A stretch of DNA of 64,000 nt from Geodermatophilus marinus (GCF_003428645.1 NZ_QVQH01000021.1:17476-81475), one strand, 5' to 3'; shown: positions 43,667 through 53,025, counted from the first letter of the stretch. Notes: generated by a model from the sequence alone, not told the origin. Numbers and translations: made by a program.

Positions 43667-44863
43667 ATGCGTGCCGACCTGTTCCTGGCCCACACCGCCC
43701 TGTCCCGCCGCGCCGCACTCGGGCTCGCCGGCGCCGCCTCTCTCGGCGTCGCCGGTCTGGGCCGCGTGTCGCCGGCCGCCGCGACCGGACCCGGCGAGGC
43801 CGCGGGCGGCGCGGGCTACGACGACGTGATGTTCGACGTGGCTCTCGCCGAGGGCGGCGGCTGGGCGCCGTCCCGCTACGGCCCGACCGACCAGCGCGGC
43901 ACGTTCAACGAGGTGACGGCCGCCACGACCGCCGCGGCCCTGCGGCTGCTGGCCGACGGCCGTCCGGTGAGGACGTACAACCTGGGCGAGCTGATGACCA
44001 ACGGGTTCCCCGCCTATGCGACCACGCCGCCGCGGGTGTACGAGCAGCGCCTGACCGTCCTCGGGTACGAGCCTCCCGCCGGCTTCACCGAGGGCGGCGG
44101 GATCCTGCAGGGCACGGAGCCGCTGGGGGAGAACCGGGTCAGCATCCACGAGGAGCGCTTCCCCGAGGGCTACACCTACCAGATCGTCACCCAGCTCGAC
44201 GGGCTGAACCACATCGGCGTCGGGCCGACCTTCTACAACGGCTTCCAGGGCCCGGACATCGCGACTCCCAGCGGGACGAGCAGGCTCGGCAACGAGCACA
44301 TGGGGCCGATCGCCACCCGCGGCGTCCTGCTCGACGTGCTGGGCCTCAAGCTCGACGAAGGGGCGAGCGAGGCGCTGTCGCGCAGCGCGGACGGCGACCC
44401 GGTGCTGCGCGACGACTACCGGATCACGATCGCCGACCTGGAGGCCGCGGCGGCGCGGGGCGGCATCCGGGACATCCGCCCCGGCGACGTCGTGCTGCTG
44501 CGGACCGGCTGGAACAAGATCGCCCGGAGCGAGCCGGAGCGCTACCTGGCCCGGGAGCCGGGCATCTACCTCGCCGAGGCGCGCTACCTGGCCGACCGGC
44601 GCCCCGCCATCATCGGCTCGGACTCCTGGGCGCTCGAGGTGCTGGGCAACCCGGTGGTGCAGGCCGTGTTCCCCGTGCACCAGGAGCTGCTCGTCAAGAA
44701 CGGCATCCGGATCGGCGAGGGCATCATCACCGACGAGCTCGCGGCGGACGGCGTCCACGAGTTCGTCTACCTGACGACGCCGCAGTACGCGGCGGGCGCG
44801 ACCGCGGGCAACGCGCCGCCGGCCGCGCTCGGGCAGCCGGGGGCCGGCCGCGGCCGGGGATGA
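43667..44863 (+). CDS. Tat-exported cyclase-family protein (KynB-like superfamily)
   Basis: Metal-dependent cyclase-family hydrolase of 398 residues. The N-terminus has a twin-arginine signal (LSRRAALGLAGAASLGVAGLG), so it is probably exported folded. After about 50 residues the family pattern starts with WAPSRYGPTDQRGTFNEVTA, then QLDGLNHIGVGPTFYNG, where the His is the expected metal ligand, and the late VVLLRTGWNKI and PAIIGSDSWALEV. VFPVHQELLVKNGI completes it. The broader superfamily includes kynurenine formamidase, but this longer Tat-exported branch is uncharacterised. The ATG at 43667 has a gaggag site. It follows the pteridine-like genes by 137 bases and may or may not belong to them. 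Confidence 0.82.
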   Translation: MRADLFLAHTALSRRAALGLAGAASLGVAGLGRVSPAAATGPGEAAGGAGYDDVMFDVALAEGGGWAPSRYGPTDQRGTFNEVTAATTAAALRLLADGRPVRTYNLGELMTNGFPAYATTPPRVYEQRLTVLGYEPPAGFTEGGGILQGTEPLGENRVSIHEERFPEGYTYQIVTQLDGLNHIGVGPTFYNGFQGPDIATPSGTSRLGNEHMGPIATRGVLLDVLGLKLDEGASEALSRSADGDPVLRDDYRITIADLEAAAARGGIRDIRPGDVVLLRTGWNKIARSEPERYLAREPGIYLAEARYLADRRPAIIGSDSWALEVLGNPVVQAVFPVHQELLVKNGIRIGEGIITDELAADGVHEFVYLTTPQYAAGATAGNAPPAALGQPGAGRGRG

Positions 44864-45289
44864 CGAGCGGCGCGGTGCGGCCTTCGGGCGTGCTCCGGGG
44901 GAGGCCCGGCCTTCACGGCCTGCGCCGTCGGCAGCCCGGCAGAGCCTTGCCGTCGAGGCGGCCGTAGCCGAAGCCTGCGTCCCGCACCAGCCCGGTCCCG
45001 GCGCCACGGCGTGCCGTGATGCGCAGCCGCTGCTGGACCTCTCGCCGCGCCCGTCCGGGACGTCGGCTCCCGCGACCACCCGGGGCCCTCACCGGGCTCC
45101 CGCATGACGGCGCGGTGACGAGGTGGTGACGCGGCATCCAGGACAGTGGGGCCCGTCACCGAGGTGCCCGGGGCGACGGGCAGTCCTCGACGAGGCGCTC
45201 CGCCACCGGGCGTCGCCGCACGAGGAGGGGGCCGTACCTCGGTCGGCGTGAGATCGACGCAGAGGCAGTCGACGGACGAGAGGCGAGCC
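44864..45289. other. Intergenic region without a convincing gene
   Basis: 426 bases between the cyclase stop and the DyP-linked unknown gene. Open frames exist on both strands (for example 44913-45137 minus, Arg-rich, 74 codons) but none has a ribosome site or recognisable content. The last 100 bases presumably hold the promoter of the 45290 gene. I see no RNA gene. Confidence 0.5.
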
Positions 45290-46630
45290 ATGCCGTACGA
45301 CCCCCCGGGCCGGGCCGACCACCTCCCCGACGATCTGATCGGCCGCTGGAACGGCCTCGTCCAGGCCGCCCACGCCGCGCACGAGCCGACCCTCGGCAGC
45401 CGGTTCTTCAGCCCGGAGCCCGACACGGGGGCCGACGCGACCACGGTGCAGGTCGGCTGGTTCGGCGATCCCGCCGAACCGGGCTCCTGCCTCGGCCCGG
45501 AGGCTGCCGAGCAGCTGTCGGACTGGGGCGTGCGGGGCCGGCACGTGCTCCACAACGAGTACTGCGAGTACGCCGTGCAGATGGCCGCGGACACCGACGG
45601 GGTCGTGCGACCGAAGCGGGTGCAGGTCACCACCGAGCTGTCCGAGTACTGGCTGATGCTGGCCACCTGGTCGCCGCCGACCGTGCGGGACCTGGTCGAG
45701 AGCATGCTGGGCGTCCAGCCGGCCTGGCAGGAGCTCTACGGCCCCGGCGTGAGCGATCCCGCAGCGCTCGACCCCCGGCAGCGCACGGTCGCCTTCGCGA
45801 CGTACATGGCCGGCCACGGGGGGAACCGGGACCTCGCCGCCGCCGGGGTGCCGGCGCAGCCGATCGGGTCCCTGAACGCGGCCAACGCCCTGTTCATGAC
45901 CCATCCGATCAACGGCTTGGACGACCTGCTCTACATCGTGATGTTCGGTGCCCGGCCGTACGTGCGCCAGACGCCGGACGGGGTCGAGCCGGCCAGTCGT
46001 GAGGAGATCTTCCGCGCCTTCGACGTGGCGCACCTCGCGTGCCGGCACGCCGATCCCGCCGCGGCGATGGCCGCCGCCGGTGCCGCGGTGGCCGGCCGGA
46101 CGGTCGCCTTCACGAACCCCCTGGGCATGTACCTGAAGAGCTTCACGGCCGACGTGTTCGCCCTCGACGGGGGGCCGGTCCCCGAGGAGTGGGTCCGGTT
46201 CAGCCGGGGGGAACCGGACAGGTTCCAGCGGTTGGAGTTCGGCCCCGGCGACAGCGATCCGCACTTCCTCGACGACATCACCGTCGTCCTCGGGGACGTC
46301 GAGAAGCCCCTGCGCGGCGGGTTCCAGGTGGTCCGCCAACTCGAGGTCGGACCGTTCGTGACGCTGGGACCCGAGTCGCCGGTGACCGACGGCGAACGCG
46401 TCGTCCTCCAGGGCAGCGATGAGCCGATCCGCTGCAACGAGGCCGGGGTCTGCGAGTCGATCCGGCAGCTGCGGACCGAGTTCGACCAGGAGCAGGGGTC
46501 GATCCGGATCGCCCCCCGCACGGTGGCCCGGAACGCGATGGCCCGGAACGCGATGGCCCGGAACGCGATGGCCCGGAACGCGATGGCCCGGAACGCGATG
46601 GCCCGGAACGCGATGGCCCGGAACCGGTGA
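45290..46630 (+). CDS. Unknown protein with (ARNAM)n tail, paired with DyP peroxidase
   Basis: 446 residues. The ATG at 45290 has a gagagg site 6 bases upstream. The body is soluble with no signal peptide; noticeable stretches are RADHLPDDLIGRWNGLVQAAHAAHEP, HVLHNEYCEYAVQM, LNAANALFMTHPINGLDDLLYIVMFG and FDVAHLACRHADPAAAMAAAG. It contains several Cys and His but no motif I can name. The C-terminus ends in six perfect ARNAM units and ARNR, coded by an exact 15-bp repeat. The DyP peroxidase gene begins 3 bases after the stop, so they are co-translated. A role as partner or cargo adaptor of the peroxidase is a guess. Confidence 0.8.
   Translation: MPYDPPGRADHLPDDLIGRWNGLVQAAHAAHEPTLGSRFFSPEPDTGADATTVQVGWFGDPAEPGSCLGPEAAEQLSDWGVRGRHVLHNEYCEYAVQMAADTDGVVRPKRVQVTTELSEYWLMLATWSPPTVRDLVESMLGVQPAWQELYGPGVSDPAALDPRQRTVAFATYMAGHGGNRDLAAAGVPAQPIGSLNAANALFMTHPINGLDDLLYIVMFGARPYVRQTPDGVEPASREEIFRAFDVAHLACRHADPAAAMAAAGAAVAGRTVAFTNPLGMYLKSFTADVFALDGGPVPEEWVRFSRGEPDRFQRLEFGPGDSDPHFLDDITVVLGDVEKPLRGGFQVVRQLEVGPFVTLGPESPVTDGERVVLQGSDEPIRCNEAGVCESIRQLRTEFDQEQGSIRIAPRTVARNAMARNAMARNAMARNAMARNAMARNAMARNR
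46526..46624 (+). repeat. 15-bp in-frame tandem repeat (gcccggaacgcgatg), 6 full units plus a partial
   Basis: Units start at 46526, 46541, 46556, 46571, 46586 and 46601, all identical; a seventh is cut after gcccggaac at 46616-46624. Each encodes Ala-Arg-Asn-Ala-Met. Length is a multiple of three, so slippage would change tail length without frameshift. It is not a CRISPR: there are no spacers. Confidence 0.95.
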
Positions 46631-46633
46631 GCC

Positions 46634-47869
46634 ATGGCGGGCACCCTGCAGGAGGGCATCTTCCACGGCCCTGGAGCGAGCCCGCCGGGTCACTGCACCC
46701 AGCTGTTCCTGCGCGCGGACCGCGGCACCGGTGCCGAGCGGGTCGGTGAGCTGCTCGCCGAGCTGTGGGGGGTGTACCGCGACCTCACGCGCGGGACGGT
46801 GCGGGATCTGCCCGGCCATCCCGTCGACCCCGGGGGCCTGCAGGTCCTGATCGGGTACGGCCCCAAGGTCTTCGACCTGGCCGGCGCCGGGCGGACCCTG
46901 CCCGCGACCTTCGCCCCCGAGTTCCGCTTCCGTTCCGCCAGCCCCTCGGGGGGCGGGCCGCTGCTCAGCGGCCGGGGGTTGCAGTACGCCCCGGACGTCA
47001 GGCAGAACCCGGCGACCGAGGAGGTGTGCGTGCAGTTCACCGCAGACACGGCGCTCGGCGTCCACCGGCCGGTGGTCGAGACCTGGAAGCTGCTCCACGA
47101 CCGCGCCGACCCCGCCCTCGGGGTTGCCCTCCTGGCCATCAGCGCCGTCTTCACCGGTTTCCAGCGGGCCGACGGTCGCAGCTGGATCGACTTCCACGAC
47201 GGCATCTCCAACCTGCGCAGTGACCAGCGCGCCCGCGTGATCCAGATCGACGGGGAGACCGCGGCCGGCGACGACTGGATCATCGGAGGCACCTATCTGG
47301 CGTTCCTCCGCCTCGCCGTCGACCTGGACCTCTGGCGTGACCTGACGCGCGACCAGCAGGAGCTGCTGGTGGGCCGGGACAAGCTCACCGGATCCCCGCT
47401 CGTCGGCCGCACCCCCGAGGGCGGTCCTCGGCCCGATCCCCGTTGCCCGGTCGCCGCCACCACGGAGGTCGTCGATGCCGGCAACGAGGAGTTCCGCGAA
47501 CCCGGGACGGTCGACGACCCGGTGGTGCAGGCCAGCCACGTCCATCGCGCCAACCAGAACAAGTTCGAGGACGCCGCACGCCCGAACTCGCTGCGGATCT
47601 TCCGCCAGGGCTACGAGTTCCTCGAGCCCTCACCGGTCGCGCCCGGCTTCCGGGCCGGCCTGAACTTCGTGAGCTTCCAGGACACCCCGGACCGGCTCAT
47701 CAGGGTCCTGCGGCAGCAGAAGTGGCTCGGCGACGTCAACTTCGGCGGAGAGGCGGGACAGCAGCCAGCCGGGATGGACCGCCTGCTGACCGTGCGGGGG
47801 GCGGGCATCTACCTCGTCCCCCCGCTCGTCCCCGACGAGCCGTTCCCCGGCGCCGCCGTGTTCGGCTGA
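46634..47869 (+). CDS. DyP-type peroxidase
   Basis: Heme peroxidase of the dye-decolorising family, 411 residues. The proximal heme His is in VQASHVHRANQNKFED. The distal GXXDG motif is present but altered, reading DFHDG in SWIDFHDGISN: the catalytic Asp stays, the first Gly is Asp. The signature GGTYLAFLRLAVDLDLW, then TRDQQELLVGRDKLTGSPL, and the terminal heme-pocket LNFVSFQDTP are all present. No signal peptide, so cytoplasmic or carried by its partner. It begins 3 bases after the ARNAM-tail gene. No encapsulin gene is adjacent. Confidence 0.9.
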   Translation: MAGTLQEGIFHGPGASPPGHCTQLFLRADRGTGAERVGELLAELWGVYRDLTRGTVRDLPGHPVDPGGLQVLIGYGPKVFDLAGAGRTLPATFAPEFRFRSASPSGGGPLLSGRGLQYAPDVRQNPATEEVCVQFTADTALGVHRPVVETWKLLHDRADPALGVALLAISAVFTGFQRADGRSWIDFHDGISNLRSDQRARVIQIDGETAAGDDWIIGGTYLAFLRLAVDLDLWRDLTRDQQELLVGRDKLTGSPLVGRTPEGGPRPDPRCPVAATTEVVDAGNEEFREPGTVDDPVVQASHVHRANQNKFEDAARPNSLRIFRQGYEFLEPSPVAPGFRAGLNFVSFQDTPDRLIRVLRQQKWLGDVNFGGEAGQQPAGMDRLLTVRGAGIYLVPPLVPDEPFPGAAVFG

Positions 47870-47996
47870 TCGAACCGGCCGGGCATCCCACCGTGCGGGA
47901 CCGCGTGCTGCAGGTCGTGTCGGAGCCGGTCGCCCCTCGTCGAGGCCTGCGGCGGCGGGCTCGCCGAGGTCGCGGGGACGGGCCGGACGTCGGCGG

Positions 47997-49964
47997 TCAG
48001 TCCCCGAGATCGGTGGCGAACACGAGCGCGCTGTTGGCCGGGACGGTGATCCGCGCCGAGGCCGGCATCCCGTGCAGCGGAGGGCCGTCGGCGACCACGG
48101 CCCCGCCGTTGCCCCGGACCTCCGGGTTGGGCCAGTGGTCGTAGTGGTCGCTGTTGAACACCTCGTGCCAGCGGCCGGGGCGCGGGAAGCCGAGCGCGAA
48201 GTCGCCGTAGGACGTCCACTCGCGGAGGCTGACCACCACGACGACGTCGCGGCCGACGCCGGGCACCCAGCGCTGGAAGGCCAGCACGCGGGCCGCGTCG
48301 TCCAGGGGGTGCACGACGACCGGCTCGGCGCGCAGCGCCGGGTGCCGGCGGCGCAGGTGCAGCAGGTCGCGGGTGCAGCGGTGGAAGTCGGCCATGTGCC
48401 GGTCGGCACCCTCGAGGCCGTCCCACCAGATCTTCAGGTCGTCCCGGTGGGGGTCGTCGGACCACAGCTTGTCCTCCAGGAACTCCTGGCCCATGAACAG
48501 CATCGGCACGCCGGGCGCGGTCAGCAGCAGCCCCGTGGCGGCCCGGGCGCGGCTGCGCGCGAACCAGGAGCGGGCGTCCCCGCCGCCGGCCAGTCGCGCG
48601 ATGCGGGGGTGGCGGTGGTCGCCGTCGGCGTCCAGGACGAGGTCGTGGTTCTCGAGGCAGTGGTAGGCCTGCCATGCCGAGTGCGTGCCCCAGGGCCGCT
48701 GCAACCCCCGGCGGACGGGACCGAGGTCCACCGGGGCGGTGACGCCGCCGGCCGCCTGCGCCAGGACGCCGCGGACGCCGTCGCGCAGCCCGTCGGCGTA
48801 CCCGATGTCGAAGCCCATCCCGCCCGGTGGCGGCTGCACGGCCAGCCACCGGTGCCTTCCCCAGTACTCGGCGATCAGCGCGGCGGACGGCCTGACGAAG
48901 CGCAGCGTCGAGGTGAGGTCCTGGCAGAAGGACCAGCCGCCGTTGTCGTCGATCACCGTCACCTCGTCGAAGCGCAGGCCGTCGACGTGGTACTCCTCGA
49001 GGAACATCAGCGCGTTGCCGATGAGGAAGGACCGGACCTCCGGCCGGTCGAAGGCGAAGACCTTCCCGCCTGCCCAGCCGCGGTCGGAGAAGTAGAGGCT
49101 GTTGTGCAGGCCCGGGTCGGGCGGCATGTCGAGGTGGTCGAGGCTGTGCCGGTCCAGGTCGCCCCCGGCGTGGTTGTGGACGACGTCGACCAGCACGGCC
49201 AGGCCGTACACGTGGCACAGGTCGACGAAGGTCTTGAGCTGACCCACCTGACCGAGCAGGTGCTCCCGGCGCACCGGCGCCCGTCCCCGCTGCGCCAGCA
49301 GCCGGTTGACCCGGGCCACGTAGGGGTCGAGCTCCTGCGGCGGGACGCTGTAGTCGGTCTCGGGCGAGAACAGGTCCGTGCCGTTGTAGCCGAGGCTCCA
49401 CTCGCCGTGGAACTCCACGAGCGGCAGCGGCTGGACGGCGGTGACGCCGAGGTCGGCGAGGTACTCGACGCGGTCGACGGCGTCGAGCAGCTTGGCGACC
49501 CGGCCGCGCCGGATGTCGCGGCCGTTCTCGTCGCGAGCGGAGAAGACGCCGACGTGCAGCTGGTACACGGCCAGGTCGGGGAACCGGGGCGGCCGCCAGC
49601 CGTCGTCGTGCCAGGGGTGGGCCGTGCGATCGCGGACGACGCAGTCGCAGTCAACCAGGGGTACCCCCGGCTCCAGCTCGCGGGCCCAGGGGTCCCGCTT
49701 GAGGTCCGCGTCGCCGCCGGCGCCGACCACGTAGAACCGGTAGTACGTGCCGTCGGTGACGCCGGGGGCGAACCCCGCCCAGTGATCCGGTGTGGGTCCG
49801 CGGACCAGCAGGTCCTCGGGGCGTGGCCGGTAGGCACGGGTGTCCCCGAGCGCCACGTACACCTCCCGCGCCCGTGGCGCCCAGACCCGGAAGGTCGCGC
49901 CGCCGTCCACCGGAGTGGCGCCCATCGGTGTGCCGGCCGTGACGTGCTCCTGCGACATCGCCAT
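47997..49964 (-). CDS. GH13 alpha-glucan branching-type enzyme (GlgB/TreZ-like)
   Basis: Glycoside hydrolase family 13 protein of 655 residues. An N-terminal CBM48-like beta domain (GATFRVWAPRAREVYVALGD) precedes the barrel. Catalytic landmarks: VDVVHNHAG (region I), DGLRFDEV with the Asp nucleophile (region II), LIAEYWG with the acid-base Glu (region III), and CLENHDLV with the transition-state Asp (region IV). VPMLFMGQEFLEDKLW is typical of branching enzymes and maltooligosyltrehalose trehalohydrolase. A C-terminal beta domain with VLAFQRW follows. Acts on alpha-glucans such as glycogen. Exact specificity is uncertain; no glg or tre gene is adjacent. Confidence 0.85.
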   Translation of the reverse strand: MAMSQEHVTAGTPMGATPVDGGATFRVWAPRAREVYVALGDTRAYRPRPEDLLVRGPTPDHWAGFAPGVTDGTYYRFYVVGAGGDADLKRDPWARELEPGVPLVDCDCVVRDRTAHPWHDDGWRPPRFPDLAVYQLHVGVFSARDENGRDIRRGRVAKLLDAVDRVEYLADLGVTAVQPLPLVEFHGEWSLGYNGTDLFSPETDYSVPPQELDPYVARVNRLLAQRGRAPVRREHLLGQVGQLKTFVDLCHVYGLAVLVDVVHNHAGGDLDRHSLDHLDMPPDPGLHNSLYFSDRGWAGGKVFAFDRPEVRSFLIGNALMFLEEYHVDGLRFDEVTVIDDNGGWSFCQDLTSTLRFVRPSAALIAEYWGRHRWLAVQPPPGGMGFDIGYADGLRDGVRGVLAQAAGGVTAPVDLGPVRRGLQRPWGTHSAWQAYHCLENHDLVLDADGDHRHPRIARLAGGGDARSWFARSRARAATGLLLTAPGVPMLFMGQEFLEDKLWSDDPHRDDLKIWWDGLEGADRHMADFHRCTRDLLHLRRRHPALRAEPVVVHPLDDAARVLAFQRWVPGVGRDVVVVVSLREWTSYGDFALGFPRPGRWHEVFNSDHYDHWPNPEVRGNGGAVVADGPPLHGMPASARITVPANSALVFATDLGD

Positions 49965-50305
49965 GCCGACCTCCCGTGCCGCCGCCAGGACCCTCGTGCG
50001 CCCGGAGGCTAGGGCGGCGGCGTCACCCGGCCGTCACGACCGCTGCCCTTGCCCGATGGCCGGCGTGGTCACCGCACGGTGGCGCGAGGGTTGAGCGGCC
50101 GGCGGCGCGGGTCGGAGGGGTGGTCGCACCGACCGCTCGGTCTGCGGCAACGCGTGGAGCGGTGACGGGGATCGGACACGCATGGCCGCTCCACCGAACG
50201 CCGTCCGGGCCGCGGGCCGATGCCCGGCTCGTGGGGAACCGGATCCGCACGACGTTGCGAAGACGGCCCGTGGACGTCCCCGACGCCCCACTGGACGGCT
50301 TGCGG
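49965..50305. other. Intergenic region, promoter side of the GH13 gene
   Basis: 341 bases between the GH13 start (minus) and the stop of the SRPBCC gene (minus). Short frames on both strands show no family character. It should contain the GH13 promoter and any SRPBCC terminator, but I can identify no clear element. Confidence 0.45.
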
Positions 50306-50782
50306 CTAGCCGGCCGCCGGCGCCTCGACCACCGCGCGCAGGCGGGCGAGGCCCTTCTCGAAGTCCGGTCCCACCATGGCGTCCATCGGCTTGACGAGGC
50401 TCATCACCCGGACGCCCAGGGTCTTGACACCGGTCATCCGCCAGGTGACCCGCGAGCCGTCACCCTCGGGCGTGATCTCGAAGGCGGTGTCGTTGCGCGC
50501 CTTGAAGGGCTTGTCGAAGGCCAGGTCGATGCGGACCCGCGAGGGCTCGTCGGCCTCGACGACGGTCATCCGGCCGGCGCCGGCCTTGCGGTTGCCCGAC
50601 CACGCGTAGACGGCGCCGACGCCGGCCTCGGCGCCGGAGTACTCCCGGCGCATCGTGGGGTCCACGTCCTCCCACGGCGACCAGGCCGTCCACCGGTGGA
50701 AGTCAGCGATCTGCTCGTACACGCGCTCGGGGGGCGCGGCCATCGTCGCCGACCGCTGCACGGTGTAGGTGTCCGTCGCCAT
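50306..50782 (-). CDS. SRPBCC (START-like) family protein
   Basis: Hydrophobic-ligand-binding fold of 158 residues, polyketide-cyclase/dehydrase-like. VQRSATMAAPPERVYEQIADFHRWTAWSPWEDVDP is the usual N-terminus, and SRVTWRMTG followed by a long C-terminal helix (DFEKGLARLRAVVEA) completes the fold. No catalytic residue is evident; many such proteins bind lipids or act as stress proteins. ATG at 50782. It lies about 40 bases downstream of the MFS gene on the same strand. Confidence 0.88.
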   Translation of the reverse strand: MATDTYTVQRSATMAAPPERVYEQIADFHRWTAWSPWEDVDPTMRREYSGAEAGVGAVYAWSGNRKAGAGRMTVVEADEPSRVRIDLAFDKPFKARNDTAFEITPEGDGSRVTWRMTGVKTLGVRVMSLVKPMDAMVGPDFEKGLARLRAVVEAPAAG

Positions 50783-50823
50783 GGCGGCGCAGCGTAGACG
50801 ATCAGCGCGATGACCTCGTCGGG

Positions 50824-52308
50824 TCAGGCGGGCTCCGGGACCCCGGCGCCCACGGTCGCCTCGGGGGTCGGGACGTCGGCGTCCCCCGTCGTCGGGGCCG
50901 AGCCGCGGTACGCGGCCGACAGCCGCCGGTAGGGCCGGCTGAGCAGGGCCAGCACGGTGACCAGCAGACCGACCAGCGCGGTGACGACGAAGACCAGCGC
51001 CAGGCCGCGGTCGGGACCGGTGCCGAACCAGCCGCCGATCGTGCGGGCGCCGGCGCCGTCGGTCATGAACGGGATGACGACGAACTGCGCGATCGGGCTG
51101 ATGAGGAACGCGGTCAGCGGGGAGGCGGCCTGCTCCACGCTCTGCGCGAAACCGAACACCCGGCCCTGCCGCTCGTAGGGCACCACGCGCTGGAGCACTG
51201 TCTGCTCCGAGGCCTCCGCGAACGGCACGAGGAACATGAACACGGCCATCCCGATCGCGAGCAGCACGATCGAGGAGCGCAGCGGGAACAGCGCCGTTCC
51301 CAGCCACAGGACGAGGTTGACCAGCAGCAGCGTGCGAACCGGGTTGTCGCCCAGCCCCAGGCGGGCGATGGCGAGACCCCCGACGATCATGGCGGCGCTC
51401 AGCGCACCCCAGAGGAGGCCCCACACCTCGACCGACACCAGGGAGAGACCGTAGGCGTCCATCAGCGCCATGAAGGTCCCGCCGAGGAAGTTGTTGAAGC
51501 AGGAGAACGCGATCAGCGCGAGCAGGCCCGGGACGCCGCGGACCAGCCGCAGCGTGCCGCGGACGTCGACGCCGCGCCCCGGATCCGGGCCATCCGGCGG
51601 ACCGGCGGAGCCCTGACCCTCGGCCGCCGCCGTGCTGACCACCCGGCGCTCGGGGATGGGCACCCGGGTCAGGTGCAGCAGCGAGCCGGCCAGGACGACC
51701 ACGGCCAGCACCAGCACGTAGCGCATCCCGCCGACCGCCACGAGCAGGCCGCTGATGACCGAGGTGACCAGGAACGACACCCCGGATGCCGTGCCCACCA
51801 GTCCGTTGGCCCGGTCCCGCAGGCCCTCCGGGACGAGCAGGGTGACCAGCGTCGGCAGCGCGATCGTGCGCAGGTTGCCGGCGATGACGCCGAGCATGAG
51901 CAGCACGACGAAGACCCAGAGCCGCACGCTCGCCGGGTCGCGGAAGACCTCGGGCGGCGTGAGCAGGTAACCCACCAGGCAGACGAGGTAGATGGCCAGC
52001 GACACCGCCGCGGACGCCTGGAACACCCGGTGCTTGCGGTGGTGGTCGACGATGCTGCCGAACCAGATGCCCGTGGACGCCGTCGCCACCAGGAAGATGC
52101 CGGCGATCAGCCCGGTGGCGAAGACGGAGCGGGTCTGCAGGTAGACCCAGAAGGTCACCGCGAACCAGAGGGTGTAGTTCACGACGGAGACGAACAGCGC
52201 GTTGACCAGCACGCGGGCGAACGTGCGCTGGGTGCCGCGGCGCAGATCCAGCCGCGGAGCCCGTGCGCCGTCGTCGCCGGCGTCCCGGCCCCGCGTCGTC
52301 GGACTCAT
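50824..52308 (-). CDS. MFS transporter
   Basis: 494 residues with about twelve membrane helices. ALFVSVVNYTLWFAVTFWVYLQT opens the transporter, and GIWFGSIVDHHRKHRVF is the loop 2-3 motif in the form seen in the MFS_3/enterobactin-exporter-like group. LVPFAEASEQTVLQRVVPYERQGRVFGFAQSVEQAASPL is also characteristic of that group. Substrate unknown. ATG at 52308, preceded by a cggcgag-type site. Tandem with the SRPBCC gene. Confidence 0.88.
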   Translation of the reverse strand: MSPTTRGRDAGDDGARAPRLDLRRGTQRTFARVLVNALFVSVVNYTLWFAVTFWVYLQTRSVFATGLIAGIFLVATASTGIWFGSIVDHHRKHRVFQASAAVSLAIYLVCLVGYLLTPPEVFRDPASVRLWVFVVLLMLGVIAGNLRTIALPTLVTLLVPEGLRDRANGLVGTASGVSFLVTSVISGLLVAVGGMRYVLVLAVVVLAGSLLHLTRVPIPERRVVSTAAAEGQGSAGPPDGPDPGRGVDVRGTLRLVRGVPGLLALIAFSCFNNFLGGTFMALMDAYGLSLVSVEVWGLLWGALSAAMIVGGLAIARLGLGDNPVRTLLLVNLVLWLGTALFPLRSSIVLLAIGMAVFMFLVPFAEASEQTVLQRVVPYERQGRVFGFAQSVEQAASPLTAFLISPIAQFVVIPFMTDGAGARTIGGWFGTGPDRGLALVFVVTALVGLLVTVLALLSRPYRRLSAAYRGSAPTTGDADVPTPEATVGAGVPEPA

Positions 52309-52568
52309 GGCTCGCCGTCCCCTCCTCGTCGTCACCGTCCTCCGATCGAGGGCCGGCCACCACGTTCGACCGCCCGGCCGGCCGGAACTGAGCGCTCGGC
52401 GGGGTGACGGTCCGGAGGTCGCCGCGAGTCGGGCACAAGGGGCGTGGCCCGCGAGGGCGAGCCGCCGACGGGACCGCCGGTCATCACCCGTCGAAGGGGG
52501 CCCACGGACGGCTGCACACCCATGGTCCACGACCGCGTGGCACGCGCGGGTGTCCCGCGGCGGCGCAC

Positions 52569-52615
52569 CGGAGCGGGTGACGGGAGCCGAACGCGCTTGG
52601 CCGGCCCGGAGGGCT
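52569..52615 (-). other. Degenerate 3'-half tRNA-Gly remnant (oldest-looking copy)
   Basis: Read on the minus strand this ends in tcccgtcacccgctccg, the 3' side of a tRNA-Gly acceptor/T-arm, preceded by an altered T-loop (gttcggc) and an anticodon-arm relic with ctcc. It matches the better preserved copies at 54974 and 62135 but with more changes. The 5' half is absent. It lies in the 387-bp gap between the MFS gene and the MazF toxin, which otherwise holds no gene. Confidence 0.6.
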
Positions 52616-52695
52616 GCCGACTGCAGGCGCTCTCTTGGCCGGTCAGTGCCTGGTCAGGTGGACATCGCGCCCTGCCTGTACCTCAGCGCGCAGCG

Positions 52696-53025
52696 TCAGT
52701 CCGCGCAGTCGACCGCGACGGCGAGGGCTCCGCAGACCTGCCGCATGCGGGTGCCCGCCAGCCGTCCGAGCCGCTCGACGAGGACCGCGACGGAGACGCT
52801 CTCGACGGAGTCGAGGTTGACCACGCAGCGGCGGGGGACCGGGTCCTCGCCGGGCTGGAGGCCGACCTCGCTCACGAGGCCGCGGATCGTGGTGGTGCAC
52901 GGCGCGACGAGTGCGCGCCGGTGTCGGGGGATGACTGCGTCGCGGGAGAGGACGACGACCGGGCGGCGCCCGATCTCGGGCATCTCGCACCACCAGACCT
53001 CACCGCGTGCGGGCAGCGTGGTCAC
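52696..53025 (-). CDS. MazF/PemK-type toxin
   Basis: Type II toxin endoribonuclease, 109 residues. The fold opens with [25 protein letters not shown], where GEVW and the Arg-Pro-Val-Val-Val strand are MazF hallmarks, followed by [11 protein letters not shown] (catalytic Thr region) and the terminal VERLGRL helix. It likely cuts mRNA at a short motif, unknown here. The GTG overlaps the antitoxin stop by 4 bases. Confidence 0.88.
   Translation of the reverse strand: MTTLPARGEVWWCEMPEIGRRPVVVLSRDAVIPRHRRALVAPCTTTIRGLVSEVGLQPGEDPVPRRCVVNLDSVESVSVAVLVERLGRLAGTRMRQVCGALAVAVDCAD

Noticed and set aside
43667..44863. Kynurenine formamidase (kynB) working with the kynureninase at 7.1 kb.
   Set aside because: The protein is Tat-exported and nearly twice the usual KynB length, and the genes are 35 kb apart; only superfamily membership is supported.
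44913..45137. A 74-codon minus-strand gene in the gap before the DyP-linked unknown gene.
   Set aside because: No ribosome site, Arg-rich composition and no recognisable pattern.
46526..46624. Possible CRISPR or promoter repeat.
   Set aside because: The 15-bp units are contiguous with no spacers, in frame, and end in the stop codon of a gene.
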